This document shows positions 23,985 through 34,710 of a stretch of DNA of 64,000 nucleotides, in pieces. The position numbers were made by a program, and so were the translations under genes. The notes under the pieces are model-generated. The model had not been told where the DNA came from. It did no database searches and was given only the letters and a program-made list of their open reading frames with translations. This stretch comes from Eurosta solidaginis (taxonomy: Eukaryota > Arthropoda > Insecta > Diptera > Tephritidae): assembly GCF_040869045.1 (NCBI RefSeq), contig NW_027137020.1, positions 1 to 64,000 of the forward strand, written 5' to 3'. Each line of letters starts with the position of its first letter. Position 1 is the stretch's first letter.

Positions 23985-24281
23985 AGGCGCGATAACCCCG
24001 AAGAGATCTAAAGCCGAGCTTCTCTTCCAATTTGCGTCGCGCTCCTCTTGATTTTCCCTACAAATTGGCCGGACGGCACCTACATGATTTTATGCTGACC
24101 CCGAACGGCATCTGTAAGGCAGATGAGTTTTCACTGAGAGCTTTTCATGGCAGACATACACCCGGAGCGCTTGCCAAACACTGCCGAGGGGCGACCCCGC
24201 TTAGAAAAAATTTCTTCTAATTGAAAAACCATATTTCTAAAATTTTTGATGTTGCTTTGCCCGGGGTTTGAACCCAGGGCA
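23985..24281 (-). mobile_element. SINE-A copy, lacking the A-box end, flanked by an 84-bp duplication
   Basis: Reverse complement of the SINE-A body from the TTATCGCGCC end through to the B box (GGGTTCAAACCCCGGGC). The first 50 or so bases with the A box are missing. On both sides lies the same stretch of the host LINE: 23912-23986 continuing into the SINE edge, and 24282-24366, with about six differences. This is far longer than a normal SINE target duplication. Confidence 0.9.
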
Positions 24282-24759
24282 TCCATTGTAATATAGCTTC
24301 ATCAAATATTGGACGAATGCACTACCCAGGTGCCTACCTGAGCTTCGACGGGGCTTACAAATCCACAATAGAGGTGGAAGGTAACTTTAAAGCTATATAC
24401 GTGTACACCGAAGGATCTTATGTGGTGAAAGAAGCAAGGACTGTGGTATTCTGTACTGAAGAAATTTACAAATGTATTGGGTTCCTGAGCATATGGGAAT
24501 AGCCGGAAAAGCGTGTGAGCTAGCTCTACAGGGCTCGTCACTCGAAGCTTGTATCCTAGACTTCACATTAAGACTAGGCGAGTTTAAGAGAAGCCAAGAG
24601 CTGCACATGATCGATCAAGTGATAAAGGCGCAGACCAAGCGCGGGGCTGAAAAGATCATGTGTAGGTCTTCTAACAAGGTTACTCTAGGTATTAAAAAGA
24701 TAGGATTGTAGACCCATGACGGGTTTTCTGACTGAATTTCCTTTTTGCGTCAGATGCTT

Positions 24760-25083
24760 GTTGTACGTTCCGGTAACAAGCACCATTAAGGTACTAGCGC
24801 GACCATCTCGGGAATGATTTGCTATGACCACATAAAACCTTCTAGGCCAAACCGCCCTCCCACCCCTTACCCTTACATCCATGAGGAATTTGGGGTCGTC
24901 AGCGCCATGGCTGTTACAGAAACAGGATTCGCTTTGGGTAGGTGAGATTGACAATTGAGTTGGAGGAGCTATGTATTGCGCAATCCTTTGAAAGGGTTTA
25001 CGCTACACAACCCCTTGAATCAATTTGGTATTTTAGTCGCCTCTTACGACAGGCATACCTGCCGCAGGTATATTCTAAGCCCC
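24760..25083 (-). mobile_element. Poly-CAA-tailed SINE-like retroelement, copy 2 (3' end missing)
   Basis: The reverse complement matches 34130-34500: CCGCGGTAGGTATGCC-like start, GTCGTAAGAGGCGACTAAAA, a CGCAACCC-like stem, ACCTTAATGGTGCTTGTTACC. The copy stops before the CAA tail. It sits in the RNase H/3' region of the decayed LINE, where about 110 bp of LINE are also missing. Confidence 0.85.
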
Positions 25084-25338
25084 CTAACATTCAAACCAAA
25101 TTGCTAGGAAGTGCAAGACTCAAGCTATAAAGAGGTGTACAGCTATCAGATCAGAAGCAGCAAATGGCTTGGTCCTAGAAAGCTTTTAGTATTTGCCAAG
25201 GGGACGAAGTAGTTTTATAATATAGGTAGTGGTTTTTGATACGGTTTTCAGTTTGGTTGTTAAACGAAATTCTGGTAACGCTATAGACTCATGCGCTCCA
25301 TATATGATCGTCCAGTTCCACCTAACCTAAACTAAGCG

Positions 25339-27417
25339 TTGGGCACTGGTATCTAAATACTACATGGAAAGGGTTGGTCTAGATTTTATAAATGATGCTA
25401 AAATTTTTGGAATATTTATTATTCTTAACTGTTTTATATAATTTTTCACCGTTCAAAGTTTTTAAATTTTCTAGTTTTCAAAAACTGAAAATTTAAAATT
25501 TTAATTGTTTTCCATTTCAAAAGTTTTAGTATTTTAAAAATTTTCAAAATCTCAAATTTAAACTTTTTTAAAGAATGAAATTTTTTTTAGAAAATTCATA
25601 TTAATTTCAACCTTAAAAACTATGTTTTGTACTTTCCTCGCTCACAAAAAATATCTGTAAATTTTTGTTTACAATCTCTACTCACCCATCAATTTAATCA
25701 CTTCTCGATGGCTAATGAAGACATTCAGGTAACCATTGGCAAGTAGCGGAAACCAGCCGACCAGCACACACCAGCAAACACTCAACCAAAATTTCGTTGC
25801 CATTTCGTTGCTTGTTGTGTTGTTGTGATTATAGTGACTTAGATGAATGTAGCCTTAGCAACAAAAATTCTCTGTGCGATTTGGTGAACTCAATCACAGA
25901 CGATTGCCGTGCAGATGAAGGAAGTTGATGTGAGGAAAAAAAGGATATTTTAGATGAATCGTACTTTCCATGTCAATTTTAAAAGCGACTAAAGAAGAGT
26001 GAACCAATAAAAGTTGAAGAGAACTGCAAATTGGACTTTTTTGCATAGACTTTTGATGTAAATTCTTTAGTTGACTTTTATTTTTTGGTAATTTTTTTTT
26101 TTTTTGTTTGCTTTGCTGCATTTATTGTTGTAGCCCTATTTGGTGCAGGCGTTGTTTCTTACTTTTTTTGGTTGCATCAGCAAGAAAAAATCGCTTAAAC
26201 TGAGTTCACTGACTGAAGTGTAAAAAAATTAAAAATTACAACAATAATCTTAAGCAACAGACAACTGACACTGCCGACTGTCAATTATGATATCAATGCG
26301 CACGTATTGTACAAGGACTAGTATGATTTGATTCTTTAGGGCCATATTTTTTTTAAATTGTTTCTATTTTACTTTTCGTTTTATTTCCTTATTTCGTTGC
26401 ATTCATTGTTGTTGCTGTTGAAAATTTTTCTGGTTGATATTTCGTGATTGTGTTGGTCGTGTTGACCACCAGCGCCAGTTTCACCAAAAGCGTCACGTAA
26501 TCAACAGCCAGTCACATATGTTTGTATGTAAAAAGCTTTGATTGCAATGATTCTCGTTTTTGTCACACTTTTTTCTTCATTTGCTCCTCAAAGTATGCAA
26601 TGCCTGTGGCTGTGTCTGTGGCGTTGACGACGTCAACGATGAGGACGACGACGTTAGCAATGCGGTTTGTGTTGGGCTCAGTGTTGTTTTACTGGTAATT
26701 TGAAATCGTTTTTGTTGTTGTTGTTCTCTTTACTGTGTTACTCGTTGTTGCAATTGTTGTTATTGCTTCCGCCACAGCTGTGTGGTACATTGACAAGTGT
26801 TGAACAGATTTTGATACTTGTTGTAGTCGTGACAACAATTTTGTTGGTTTTTGTTGTAAATTTCTTTATTGTTTTTCTTGCTTTTTATATTTATCTGCCT
26901 GTTGTATGTCGTAGGATATTTGGCAAAGCAATAGTCGTCAGCTGCCATTTTTCTGTCGGCGGCCTAGATAGCATTGCAAAGCCAAATAGCTTTCGTTGAT
27001 TGTTTATGTGTGTGTTCGGAGGATGTGAATGTGTATGTGTGTGAACAGGTCGTTGTGGGTGATATTTGTGCGACGTGGTTTTTATTGCTTTTATTCCTTG
27101 CTCTTGTCGTTTCCACAGTGAATACTGACACTGATTTTTCTATGTTCGCAAAAGTGGCTTTCCTCTTTGACATACAACTTTTTCATGAATTTTTTATATC
27201 GTTCATAGGATGCTGGTTATTCCTACATTCGGCTCAGATATGTGTTATAACCGAGTTACATTTTAAGTGCTACATATGGTCTCAAAATACTTCATCAGCC
27301 CTTACCCTTGTGGGGTGTCTTCGGTTCAACTCGTTGGTTTATTTTATTTTTGCATGACACTTTCTGTAAAGAAAAAATGAAGAGGAAATTAGATTAGAAA
27401 ATGAAAACAAGAAATTA
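25339..27417. other. Unassigned non-coding DNA with GTT-rich patches
   Basis: It contains (GTT)n/(TTG)n patches at 26705-26770 and an imperfect GA/CGACGA-rich stretch near 26620-26660. Frames of 110-127 residues here are hydrophobic translations of the GTT repeats and lack any domain. The better GC balance between 26500 and 27360 suggests non-repeat, possibly intronic or regulatory DNA, but nothing definite can be named. Confidence 0.4.
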
Positions 27418-29083
27418 AACAAGTAAGGAAGGTTAAGCTCGGGTGTAACCGAACATTACATACTCAGTTGAGAGCTATGGTGACAACATAAGGGAAAATA
27501 ACCATGTAGGAAAATGAACCGAGGGAAACCCTGGAATGTGTTTGTATGACATGTGTATCAAATGAAAGGCATTAAAGAGTATTTTATGAGAGAGTGGGCC
27601 ATAGTTCTATAGGTGTTCGCCTTTTCGAGATATCGCCATAAAGGTGGACCAGGGGTGACTTTAGAATATGTTTTTACGATATGGGTATCAAATTAAAGGA
27701 ATTAATGAGAGTTTAAAAGGGAGTGGTGTGAAGGCGTTTTCCAGATATCGACCAAAATATGGACCAGGGTGACCCAGAACATCATCTGTTGGATACAGCT
27801 AATTTATTTATATATGTATAACCTGCCAAGATTTTAAGGGTTTTTTATTTCGCCCTGCAGAACTTTTTCATTTTCTTCTCCTTAATATGGTAGGTGTCAC
27901 ACCCATTTTAAAAAGTTTTTTCTAAAGTTATATTTTGCGTCAATAAAACAATCCAATTACCTTACCATGTTTCATGCCTCGTTTCGTATTTGGTATAGAA
28001 TTATGGCATTTTTTCATTTTTCGTAATTTTCGATATCGAAAAAGTGGGCGTGGTCATAGTCGGATTTCGTTCGTTTTTCATACCAAGATAAAGTGAGTTC
28101 AAGTAAGCACGTGAACTAAGTTCATTAAATATATGTCGATTTTTGCTCAAGTTATCGCGTTAACGGCCATGCGGAAGGACAGACGGACGACTGTGTATAA
28201 AAACTGGGCGTGGCATCAACCGAGTTCGCCCATTTTCACAGAAAACAGTTAGCGTCATAAAATCTATGCCCCTACCAAATTTCAAAAGGATTGGTTAATT
28301 TTTGTTCGACTTATGGCGTTAAAAGTATCCTAGACAAATTAAATGAAAAAGGGTGGAGCCACGCCCATTTTGGAATTTTCTTTTATTTTTGTATTTTGTT
28401 GCACCATATCATTACTGGAGTTGAATGTTGACATAATTTACTTATATACTGTAAAGATATTATATTTTTTGTTAAAATTTTACTTAAAAAAAACTTTTTT
28501 TAAAAGTGGGCGTGGGCCTTCTCCGATTTTGCTAATTTTTATTAAGTGTACATATAGTAATAGGAGTAACGATCCTGCCAAATTTCATCATGATATCTTC
28601 AGCGACTGCCAAATTACAGCTTGCAAAACTTTTAAATTGCCTTCTTTCAAAAGTGGGCGGTGCCACGCCCGTTGTCCAAAGTTTTACTAGCTTTCTATTC
28701 TGCGTCATTAGCTGAACGCACCTACCAAGTTTCATCGCTTTATCCGTCTTTGGTAACGAATTATCGCACTTTTTCGGTTTTTCGAAATTTTCGATATCGA
28801 AAAAGTGGGCGTGGTTATAGTCCGATATTGTCCATTTTAAAGTGCAATCTGAGATGAGTTCTCAGAAACCTACATACCAAATTTCATCAAGATACCTCGA
28901 AATTTACTCAAGTTATCGCGTTAGTGGACGGACGGACATGGCTCAATCGAATTTTTTTTCGATACTGATGATTTTGATATATGGAAGTCTATATCTATCT
29001 CGATTCCTTTATACCTGTACAACCAACCGTTATCCAATCAAAGTTAATATACTCTGTGGGCTCTGCTCAACTGAGTATAAAAA
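27418..29083 (-). mobile_element. Helentron/DINE-1-like element HINE-B (short 130-bp array)
   Basis: Both ends match HINE-A: AACAAGTAAGGAAGGTTAAG with the GTTCGG/CCGAAC-type hairpin on the left, CTCAACTGAGTATAAAAA on the right. The 130-bp domain has only about two to three units, while the ~150-bp domain is complete and nearly identical to HINE-A. The GTCY tract is short (28925-28936). No protein is encoded. Its right end is followed after 9 bp by the left end of the next copy. Confidence 0.85.
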
Positions 29084-30739
29084 GAAAGATTTAACAAGTA
29101 AGGAAGGCTAAGTTCGGGTGTAACCGAACATTACATACTCAGTTGAGAGCTATGGAGACAAAATAAGGGAAAATCACCATGTAGGGAAATGAACCTAGGG
29201 TAACCCTGGAAGGTTGTTGTATGACATGTGTCAAATGGAAGATACTAAAGAGTATTTTAAGAGAGAGTAAGCTATAGTTCTATGGATGGACGCCATTTAG
29301 GGATATCGCCATAAAGGTGGATCAGGACTGACTCTAGAATTTGTTTGTACGGTATAGGTATCAAATGAAAGGTGTTAATGAGTATTTTAAAAGGGAGTGA
29401 TCCTTCGGTGTATAGGTGGACGCCTTTTCGAGATATCGCCATTAAGGTGGGCCAGGGGTGACTCTAGAATGTGTTTGTACGATATGGGTATCAAATTAAA
29501 GGTATTAGTGAGGGTTTTAAAAGCGAGTTGCCCTTAGATGTATATGTGAAGGCGTTTTCGCGATATCGACCAAAATGTGAACCAGGGTGATCCAGAAAAT
29601 CATCTGTCGGGTACTGCTAATTTATTTATATATGCAATACCACGAACAGTATTCCTGCAAAGATTCCAAGGGCTGTTGATTTCGCCCTGTAGAACTTTTT
29701 CATTTTCTTCTACTTAATATGGTAGGTGTCACACCCATTTTACAAAGTTTTTTTTAAAGTTATATTTCGCGTCAATAAAACAATCCAATTACCTTACCAT
29801 GTTTCATGCCTCGTTTCGTATTTGGTACAGAATTGTGGCATTTTTTCATTTTTCGTATTTTTCGATATCGAAAAAGTGGACGTGGTCATTGTCGGATTTC
29901 GGCTATTTTTTATACCAAGATAAGGTGAGTTCAGATAAGTACGTGGACTAAGTTTAATAAAGATATATTGGTTTTTGCTCAAGTTACCGTGTTAACGGCC
30001 GAGCGGAAGGACAGACGGACGACTGTGTATAAAAACTGGGTGTGGCTTCAACCGATTTCGCCCATTTTCACAGAAAACAGTTGCCGTCATAGAATCTATG
30101 CCCCTAGCAAATTTAAGAAGGATTGGTATATTTTTGTTCGACTTATGGCATTAAAAGTATTCTAGACAAACTAAACGAAAATGGGCTTTGCCATGCCCAT
30201 TTTTAAATTTTCTTTTATTTTTGTATTGTGTTGCATCATATCATTACTGGAGTTGAATGTTGATTTAATTTACTTATATACAGTGGGCGTGGGCCTTCTC
30301 CGATTTTGCTAATTTTTATTAAGTGTACATATAGTAATGGAGGGTGGGGCCGTGTGTAGAAGTCCACGAAAGTGGGGAAAGCTTCTGACCGCCATTCACC
30401 TGGGAATGGCCAGAGCGATTCTTTTGCATGCGGTTCAAGCAGCTCACTACTGCCGGTCGCTTGCGTCCAAGTATCCTCTGGGTAGCCGCTAAACACCCGT
30501 TTAGCGGTGAGCTAATGTGAGAAGGCGACAACCTGGCTAGGCCACTCTGACATAATCGGTTTAAGGGCTAGCCGGGGGAGATTTCATCGGCAGCGTCTGT
30601 ACACCTCTAGGTGCGGCTGCAAGCGGGCGTCTGTCTTGGAGCAAGCGGCTCGCTATATAAACGTGCCAAGTAATATTTTCACCCCCGCTGAGCGGGTTGT
30701 GCGCTGGGCTTGGGACCCGCCACGTAAAACCATACTCCA

Positions 30740-33736
30740 ATGAAATATAACAACAAGCCTCGGATAAATACACTCTCTATTGATGACGACCATGGCAAAC
30801 GTTTGAAGGACAATGAATTGAGGGCATGCACCTGGAACGTCCGCTCCCTGAATGGGATTGGTGCAGATGCCCGGCTGGTTGATGTCCTCGTCAAAGCAAA
30901 ATCTGACATCACCGCCATCCAAGAAATGCGTTGGACGAAGCAAGGAAGAAAGAAGATCAAAAATTGTGACATATATTGGAGTGGCCATGCGAATAAGCGC
31001 AGTTTCGGCGTCAGATTCGTGGTGGGAGAGAGACTTTGTCGCCAAGTGCTGGCGTTCACGCCTGTGGACGAGCATCTCGCCGCTATTCGAATAAAAGCAA
31101 AATTTTTTAATATATCATTCATCTGCGCCCATGCGCCGACAGAGGAGAAAGACGATGAGGTGAAAGACACTTTTTATGAACAATTAGAACGCACATACGA
31201 GCGCTGCCCCCGTCATGATATAAAAGTCGTGCTTGGCGACTTTAACGCCAGGGTGGGCAAAGAAGGTGTTTTTGGCCCTACAGTCGGAAAGTTCAGCCTA
31301 CACAATGAAACTTCTCCTAACGGACTGAGGCTGATTGACTTTGCCGGTGCTCGAAACATGGTCATATCAAGCACGAAGTTCATGCATAAAAAGATACATC
31401 AAGCTACATGGCTGTCTCCTGATCGAAATACTCGCAATCAGATCGATCACGTTGTGATAGACGGACGGCATGCCTCCAGTGTTTTAGATGTGCGAACGAT
31501 CCGAGGACCTAACATCGATTCGGACCATTATCTCGTTGCAGCCAAAATACGCACCCGCCTCAACGCGGCTAAAAACAAGGAACAAAAAACACAAGGAAAG
31601 CTAGACGTCGAAAAGCTTCAATCACAACAGACTGCCAATGATTTCGCAACTCGACTCTCACACCTGCTCTCTGAGGGCACAACTCATCCTGAAGGAATAC
31701 AGGAGCAGTGGGAGCATATCTCCAAAGCACTTCATACTGCCGCCGAGGAAAAAATTGGTTACCGGCGGCCACGAAAAAACAGCTGGTATGATGAAGAATG
31801 CCGCGTTGCAACCGAAAGAAAAGACGCTGCCTACAGGGCTACGTTAAAAGCGAGCGCGACAAGAGGAGTGTGTGAACGCTATCGTGAGTTGAAAAGGGAA
31901 GCGAGACGCCTTTTCAGGAAGAAAAAAGCAGAAGCAGAAAGGCGTGAGTGCGAGGAGCTTGAGCTGCTAGCCACCAGGAATAACGCCCGAAAATTCTACC
32001 AAAAAATACGGCGACAGACGGAAGGTTTTAAGACCGGGGCAAACTCCTGTAGGAATGAAAACGGCGACCTTGTAACTGATGTCCAGAGAGTGCTTAGATT
32101 ATGGAGGGAACACTTCTCTGCTCTCCTAAATAGAGGCAGCAATTCACCGCGCAGAGATGAAGAACCCGATCCCGCAATCGATGATGATGGAATATATGTC
32201 CCCCCGTCCGATTATGACGAAGTTAGAATAGCAATAACCAGATTTAAAAACAACAAGGCTGTGGGCGCTGATGGATTGCCTGCGGAGCTATTCAAGTTCG
32301 GCGGCGAGGAGTTGGTAAGGCGCATGCAGCAGCTTCTTAGCAAAATATGGGCGGACGAAAGCATGCCCGACGGTTGGAATCTAAGTGTTCTTTGCCCAGT
32401 CCACAAGAAGGGGGATACTGCAAAATGCACCAACTATCGTGGAATCAGCCTTCTTAATATCGCATATAAGGTCCTTTCAAGTGTATTGTGCGAAAGATTG
32501 AAGCCCACCGTGAACCGGCTGATTGGACCTTATCAGTGCGGCTTCAGACCTGGTAAATCTACCATCGACCAGATTTTCACAATGCGCCAAGTCTTGGAAA
32601 AAACCCGTGAAAAGAGAATCGACACACATCACCTCTTCGTCGACTTTAAAGCCGCCTTCGACAGCACGAAAAGGAGCTGCCTATATGCCGCTATGTCTGA
32701 ATTTGGTTTCCCCGCAAAACTTATACGGCTGTGCAAAATGACGTTGAGCAACACCATCAGCTCAGTCAGAATTGGGAAGGACCTCTCCGAGCCGTTCGAA
32801 ACTAAACGAGGTTTCAGACAGGGTGAACCCCTATCGTGCGATTTCTTTAATTTGATGCTGGAGAAAATTATACTAGCTGCAGAACTTAACCGCACTGGAA
32901 CAATATACTATAAAAGCGTGCAATTACTGGCATATGCTGATGACATTGATATCATCGGCCTAAACACCCGCGCTGTTAGTTCTGCTTACACCAAGCTGGA
33001 AAAAGAAGCGGTAAAGATGGGTTTGATGGTGAATGAGGACAAAACGAAGTACCTGCTGTCATCGAGCAAAGAGTCAGCGCATATGCGCCTTGGCAACCAC
33101 GCTACTGTTGACAGCCATAATTTCGAAATAGTAAAAGACTTCGTTTATTTGGGAACCAGCATCAACATTAGCAACAACATCAGCACTGAAATCCAGCGAA
33201 GAATCAATCTTGCCAATAAATGCTACTTTGGACTAGGTAGGCAATTGAAAAGTAAAGTCCTCTCTCGGCGAACGAAAATCATACTCTACAAGTCACTTAT
33301 CGTACCCGTCCTGCTATATGGGGCAGAAGCATGGACCATGACAACAGCAGATGAAGCTGCTTTGGGAGTGTTCGAGAGAAAAGTTCTTCGAAAGATTTAT
33401 GGACCTCTACGCGTTGGCGATGGCGAGTACCGAAGAAGATTTAATGATGAGCTGTACGAGCTATACGCAGACATCAACATAGTCCAGCGAATTAAAACGC
33501 AGCGGCTGCGCTGGCTAGGCCATGTTATGCGAATGAAAGATGATGCTCCGGCCAAGAAAGTGTTTCTATCGGAACCCGCCTATGGAAGCAGAGGTAGAGG
33601 GCGGCCCCCACTCCGTTGGAAGGACCAGGTGGAAAACGATTTAAACTCCCTTGGTGTGACCAATTGGCGCCGGTTGGCGGAGCGAAGGAGCGACTGGCGC
33701 GCCTTGTTGGACGGCCATAACCGTTTAGACGGTTAA
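30740..33736 (+). CDS. RTE retrotransposon endonuclease/reverse transcriptase, intact 998 aa
   Basis: This enzyme would nick target DNA and reverse-transcribe the element's own RNA at the nick (target-primed reverse transcription). Residues ~28-275 form an APE-type endonuclease/exonuclease/phosphatase domain with the expected residues in place: N33 (WNVRSLN), E62 (QEMRW), D167 and N169 (LGDFNARVG), D236/H237 and D262/H263 (SDHYL). Residues ~500-810 are the RT: FKNNKAVGADGLP, NYRGISLLN, D635 (FVDFKAAFD), RGFRQGEPLS at 690-699 and the YADD box at 732-735. A basic C-terminal region follows (RWLGHVMRM, RSDWRAL). There is no RNase H. The start is the first ATG after an in-frame stop at 30725. No frameshift or stop interrupts the frame, so the copy may be functional. 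Such proteins are often mislabelled craniofacial development protein 2-like. Confidence 0.96.
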   Translation: MKYNNKPRINTLSIDDDHGKRLKDNELRACTWNVRSLNGIGADARLVDVLVKAKSDITAIQEMRWTKQGRKKIKNCDIYWSGHANKRSFGVRFVVGERLCRQVLAFTPVDEHLAAIRIKAKFFNISFICAHAPTEEKDDEVKDTFYEQLERTYERCPRHDIKVVLGDFNARVGKEGVFGPTVGKFSLHNETSPNGLRLIDFAGARNMVISSTKFMHKKIHQATWLSPDRNTRNQIDHVVIDGRHASSVLDVRTIRGPNIDSDHYLVAAKIRTRLNAAKNKEQKTQGKLDVEKLQSQQTANDFATRLSHLLSEGTTHPEGIQEQWEHISKALHTAAEEKIGYRRPRKNSWYDEECRVATERKDAAYRATLKASATRGVCERYRELKREARRLFRKKKAEAERRECEELELLATRNNARKFYQKIRRQTEGFKTGANSCRNENGDLVTDVQRVLRLWREHFSALLNRGSNSPRRDEEPDPAIDDDGIYVPPSDYDEVRIAITRFKNNKAVGADGLPAELFKFGGEELVRRMQQLLSKIWADESMPDGWNLSVLCPVHKKGDTAKCTNYRGISLLNIAYKVLSSVLCERLKPTVNRLIGPYQCGFRPGKSTIDQIFTMRQVLEKTREKRIDTHHLFVDFKAAFDSTKRSCLYAAMSEFGFPAKLIRLCKMTLSNTISSVRIGKDLSEPFETKRGFRQGEPLSCDFFNLMLEKIILAAELNRTGTIYYKSVQLLAYADDIDIIGLNTRAVSSAYTKLEKEAVKMGLMVNEDKTKYLLSSSKESAHMRLGNHATVDSHNFEIVKDFVYLGTSINISNNISTEIQRRINLANKCYFGLGRQLKSKVLSRRTKIILYKSLIVPVLLYGAEAWTMTTADEAALGVFERKVLRKIYGPLRVGDGEYRRRFNDELYELYADINIVQRIKTQRLRWLGHVMRMKDDAPAKKVFLSEPAYGSRGRGRPPLRWKDQVENDLNSLGVTNWRRLAERRSDWRALLDGHNRLDG

Positions 33737-33744
33737 GCGCCAAT

Positions 33745-33763
33745 TAAGTAAGTAAGTAAGTAA
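33745..33763 (+). repeat. (TAAG)n 3' tail of the RTE element
   Basis: About five TAAG tetramers directly after the 3' UTR. RTE elements end in short tandem repeats in place of poly(A). Confidence 0.9.
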
Positions 33764-34129
33764 GTACATATAGTAATGGGAGTAACGTTCCTGCCAAACT
33801 TCATCATGACATCTTCAACGACTGCCAAATTACAGCTTACAAAACTTTTAAATTACCTTCTTTTAAAAGTGGCGGTGCCACGCCCATTGTCCAAAATCTT
33901 ACTAATTTTCTATTCTGCTTTATCCCTCTTTGGCAATGAATTATCGCATTTTTTCTGTTTTTCGAAATTTTCGATATCGAAAAAGTGGGCGTGGTTATAG
34001 TCCGATGTCGTTCATTTTAAATAGCGATCTGAGATGAGTGGCCGGGAACCCACATACCAAATTTCATCAATATACCTCAAAATTTACTCAAGTTATCGTG
34101 TTAACGGACAGACGGATGGACGGGCGGAC

Positions 34130-34549
34130 CCCCAGCGGGTTAGGGGATCAGAATATACCCGCGGTAGGTATGCCTGTCGTAAGAGGCGACTAAAATACCA
34201 GATTGAAGGGGCTGTGTAGCGCAACCCTTCAGGTTGCCAGCGCAATATATAGCTTCTCCAAACCCAATTGCCAACCTCACCTATCCGCGGCGAATCCTGT
34301 TTCACTAACAGACGAGGCTCTGGCGAACCCAAGTTCCTCATGGAACTTGGGGGTGGGGAGAGAGGTAATGGCATGAAGGTTTAATGTGGCCACATAAATC
34401 GTTCCCGAGATGGTCGGGCTAGCACCTTAATGGTGCTATGGTACCGGAGCGTACGGGATCTGCATCCGGCAAAGGACCATCACATCGATAACACTCCCCA
34501 AAGCCTTCGGGGAGCAACCTTATCGCTACAACAACAACAACAACAACAA
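34130..34549 (+). mobile_element. Poly-CAA-tailed SINE-like retroelement, copy 3, best-preserved full length
   Basis: A 420-bp element from CCCCCAGCGGGTTAGGGG to TATCGCTACAACAACAACAA. It is flanked by TGGACGGGCGGAC and TGGACGGACGGAC, a 13-bp duplication with one mismatch, though the target is itself a GGAC repeat. The 3' half contains consecutive short stems: ATGTGGCCACAT (near 34384), CCCGA/TCGGG (34404-34418), AGCACC/GGTGCT (34421-34437) and CCCC/GGGG around AAAGCCTTC (near 34500). No ORF. Origin (SINE or LINE 3' end) is undetermined. Confidence 0.87.
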
Positions 34550-34710
34550 TGGACGGACGGACGGACATGGCTCAATCAAATTTTTTTTCGATACTGATTA
34601 TTTTGATATATGGAAGCCTATATCTATCTCGATTCCTTTATACCTGTACAACCAACCGTTATCCAATAAAAGTTAATATACTCTGTGAGCTCTGCTCAAC
34701 TGAGTATAAA

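Larger units (their letters stand above)
22471..25338 (+). pseudogene. Decayed R1/LOA-like LINE with RNase H, interrupted by two SINEs
   Basis: The conceptual pieces in order are: a pre-RT linker (NRASWKKFCADIECSNETAW near 22690), RT fingers (DTKIVWAVKTFAKFKSSGSD near 22935), the RT end (NYLGIIVDNKLYSKLNVEE near 23530), the region before RNase H (23700-23980), and RNase H remnants (VYTEGSY near 24400, VPEHMGIAGK near 24480, where active copies have VPGH). It closes with a 3' UTR matching the element at 37835-40858 down to CCAGTTCCACCTAACC. The middle of RNase H is deleted and many frames are broken. SINEs lie at 23985-24281 and 24760-25083. Confidence 0.85.
30341..33763 (+). mobile_element. 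Full-length RTE-clade LINE with 16-bp target duplication
   Basis: A 3.4-kb element made of a roughly 400-bp 5' leader, one 998-codon ORF, a very short 3' UTR and a tail of TAAG tetramers (33745-33763). Direct repeats GTACATATAGTAATGG flank it at 30325-30340 and 33764-33779. Part of the last tetramer may contribute to the repeat, so the true duplication is 14-16 bp. The empty site is visible in the sister elements HINE-A (near 7090) and HINE-B (near 28550). One endonuclease-RT ORF, no RNase H and a short tandem tail are hallmarks of the RTE clade. Confidence 0.95.
29093..34710 (-). mobile_element. Helentron/DINE-1-like element HINE-C, split by an RTE LINE and a SINE-like element
   Basis: The left end AACAAGTAAGGAAGGCTAAG lies at 29093 and the right end CTCAACTGAGTATAAAAAA near 34710. 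The ~150-bp domain is cut at 30340 by the RTE element (30341-33763) and resumes at 33780 in register with HINE-A and HINE-B. The GTCY tract near 34105-34129 is cut by a poly-CAA-tailed element and resumes at 34550. Without the inserts the element is about 1.8 kb. It is therefore older than both inserts. Confidence 0.87.

Noticed and set aside
26667..26999. 110-codon hydrophobic plus-strand frame that looks like a membrane protein
   Set aside because: Produced by GTT/TTG repeats; no domain, and the complementary frame is equally open.
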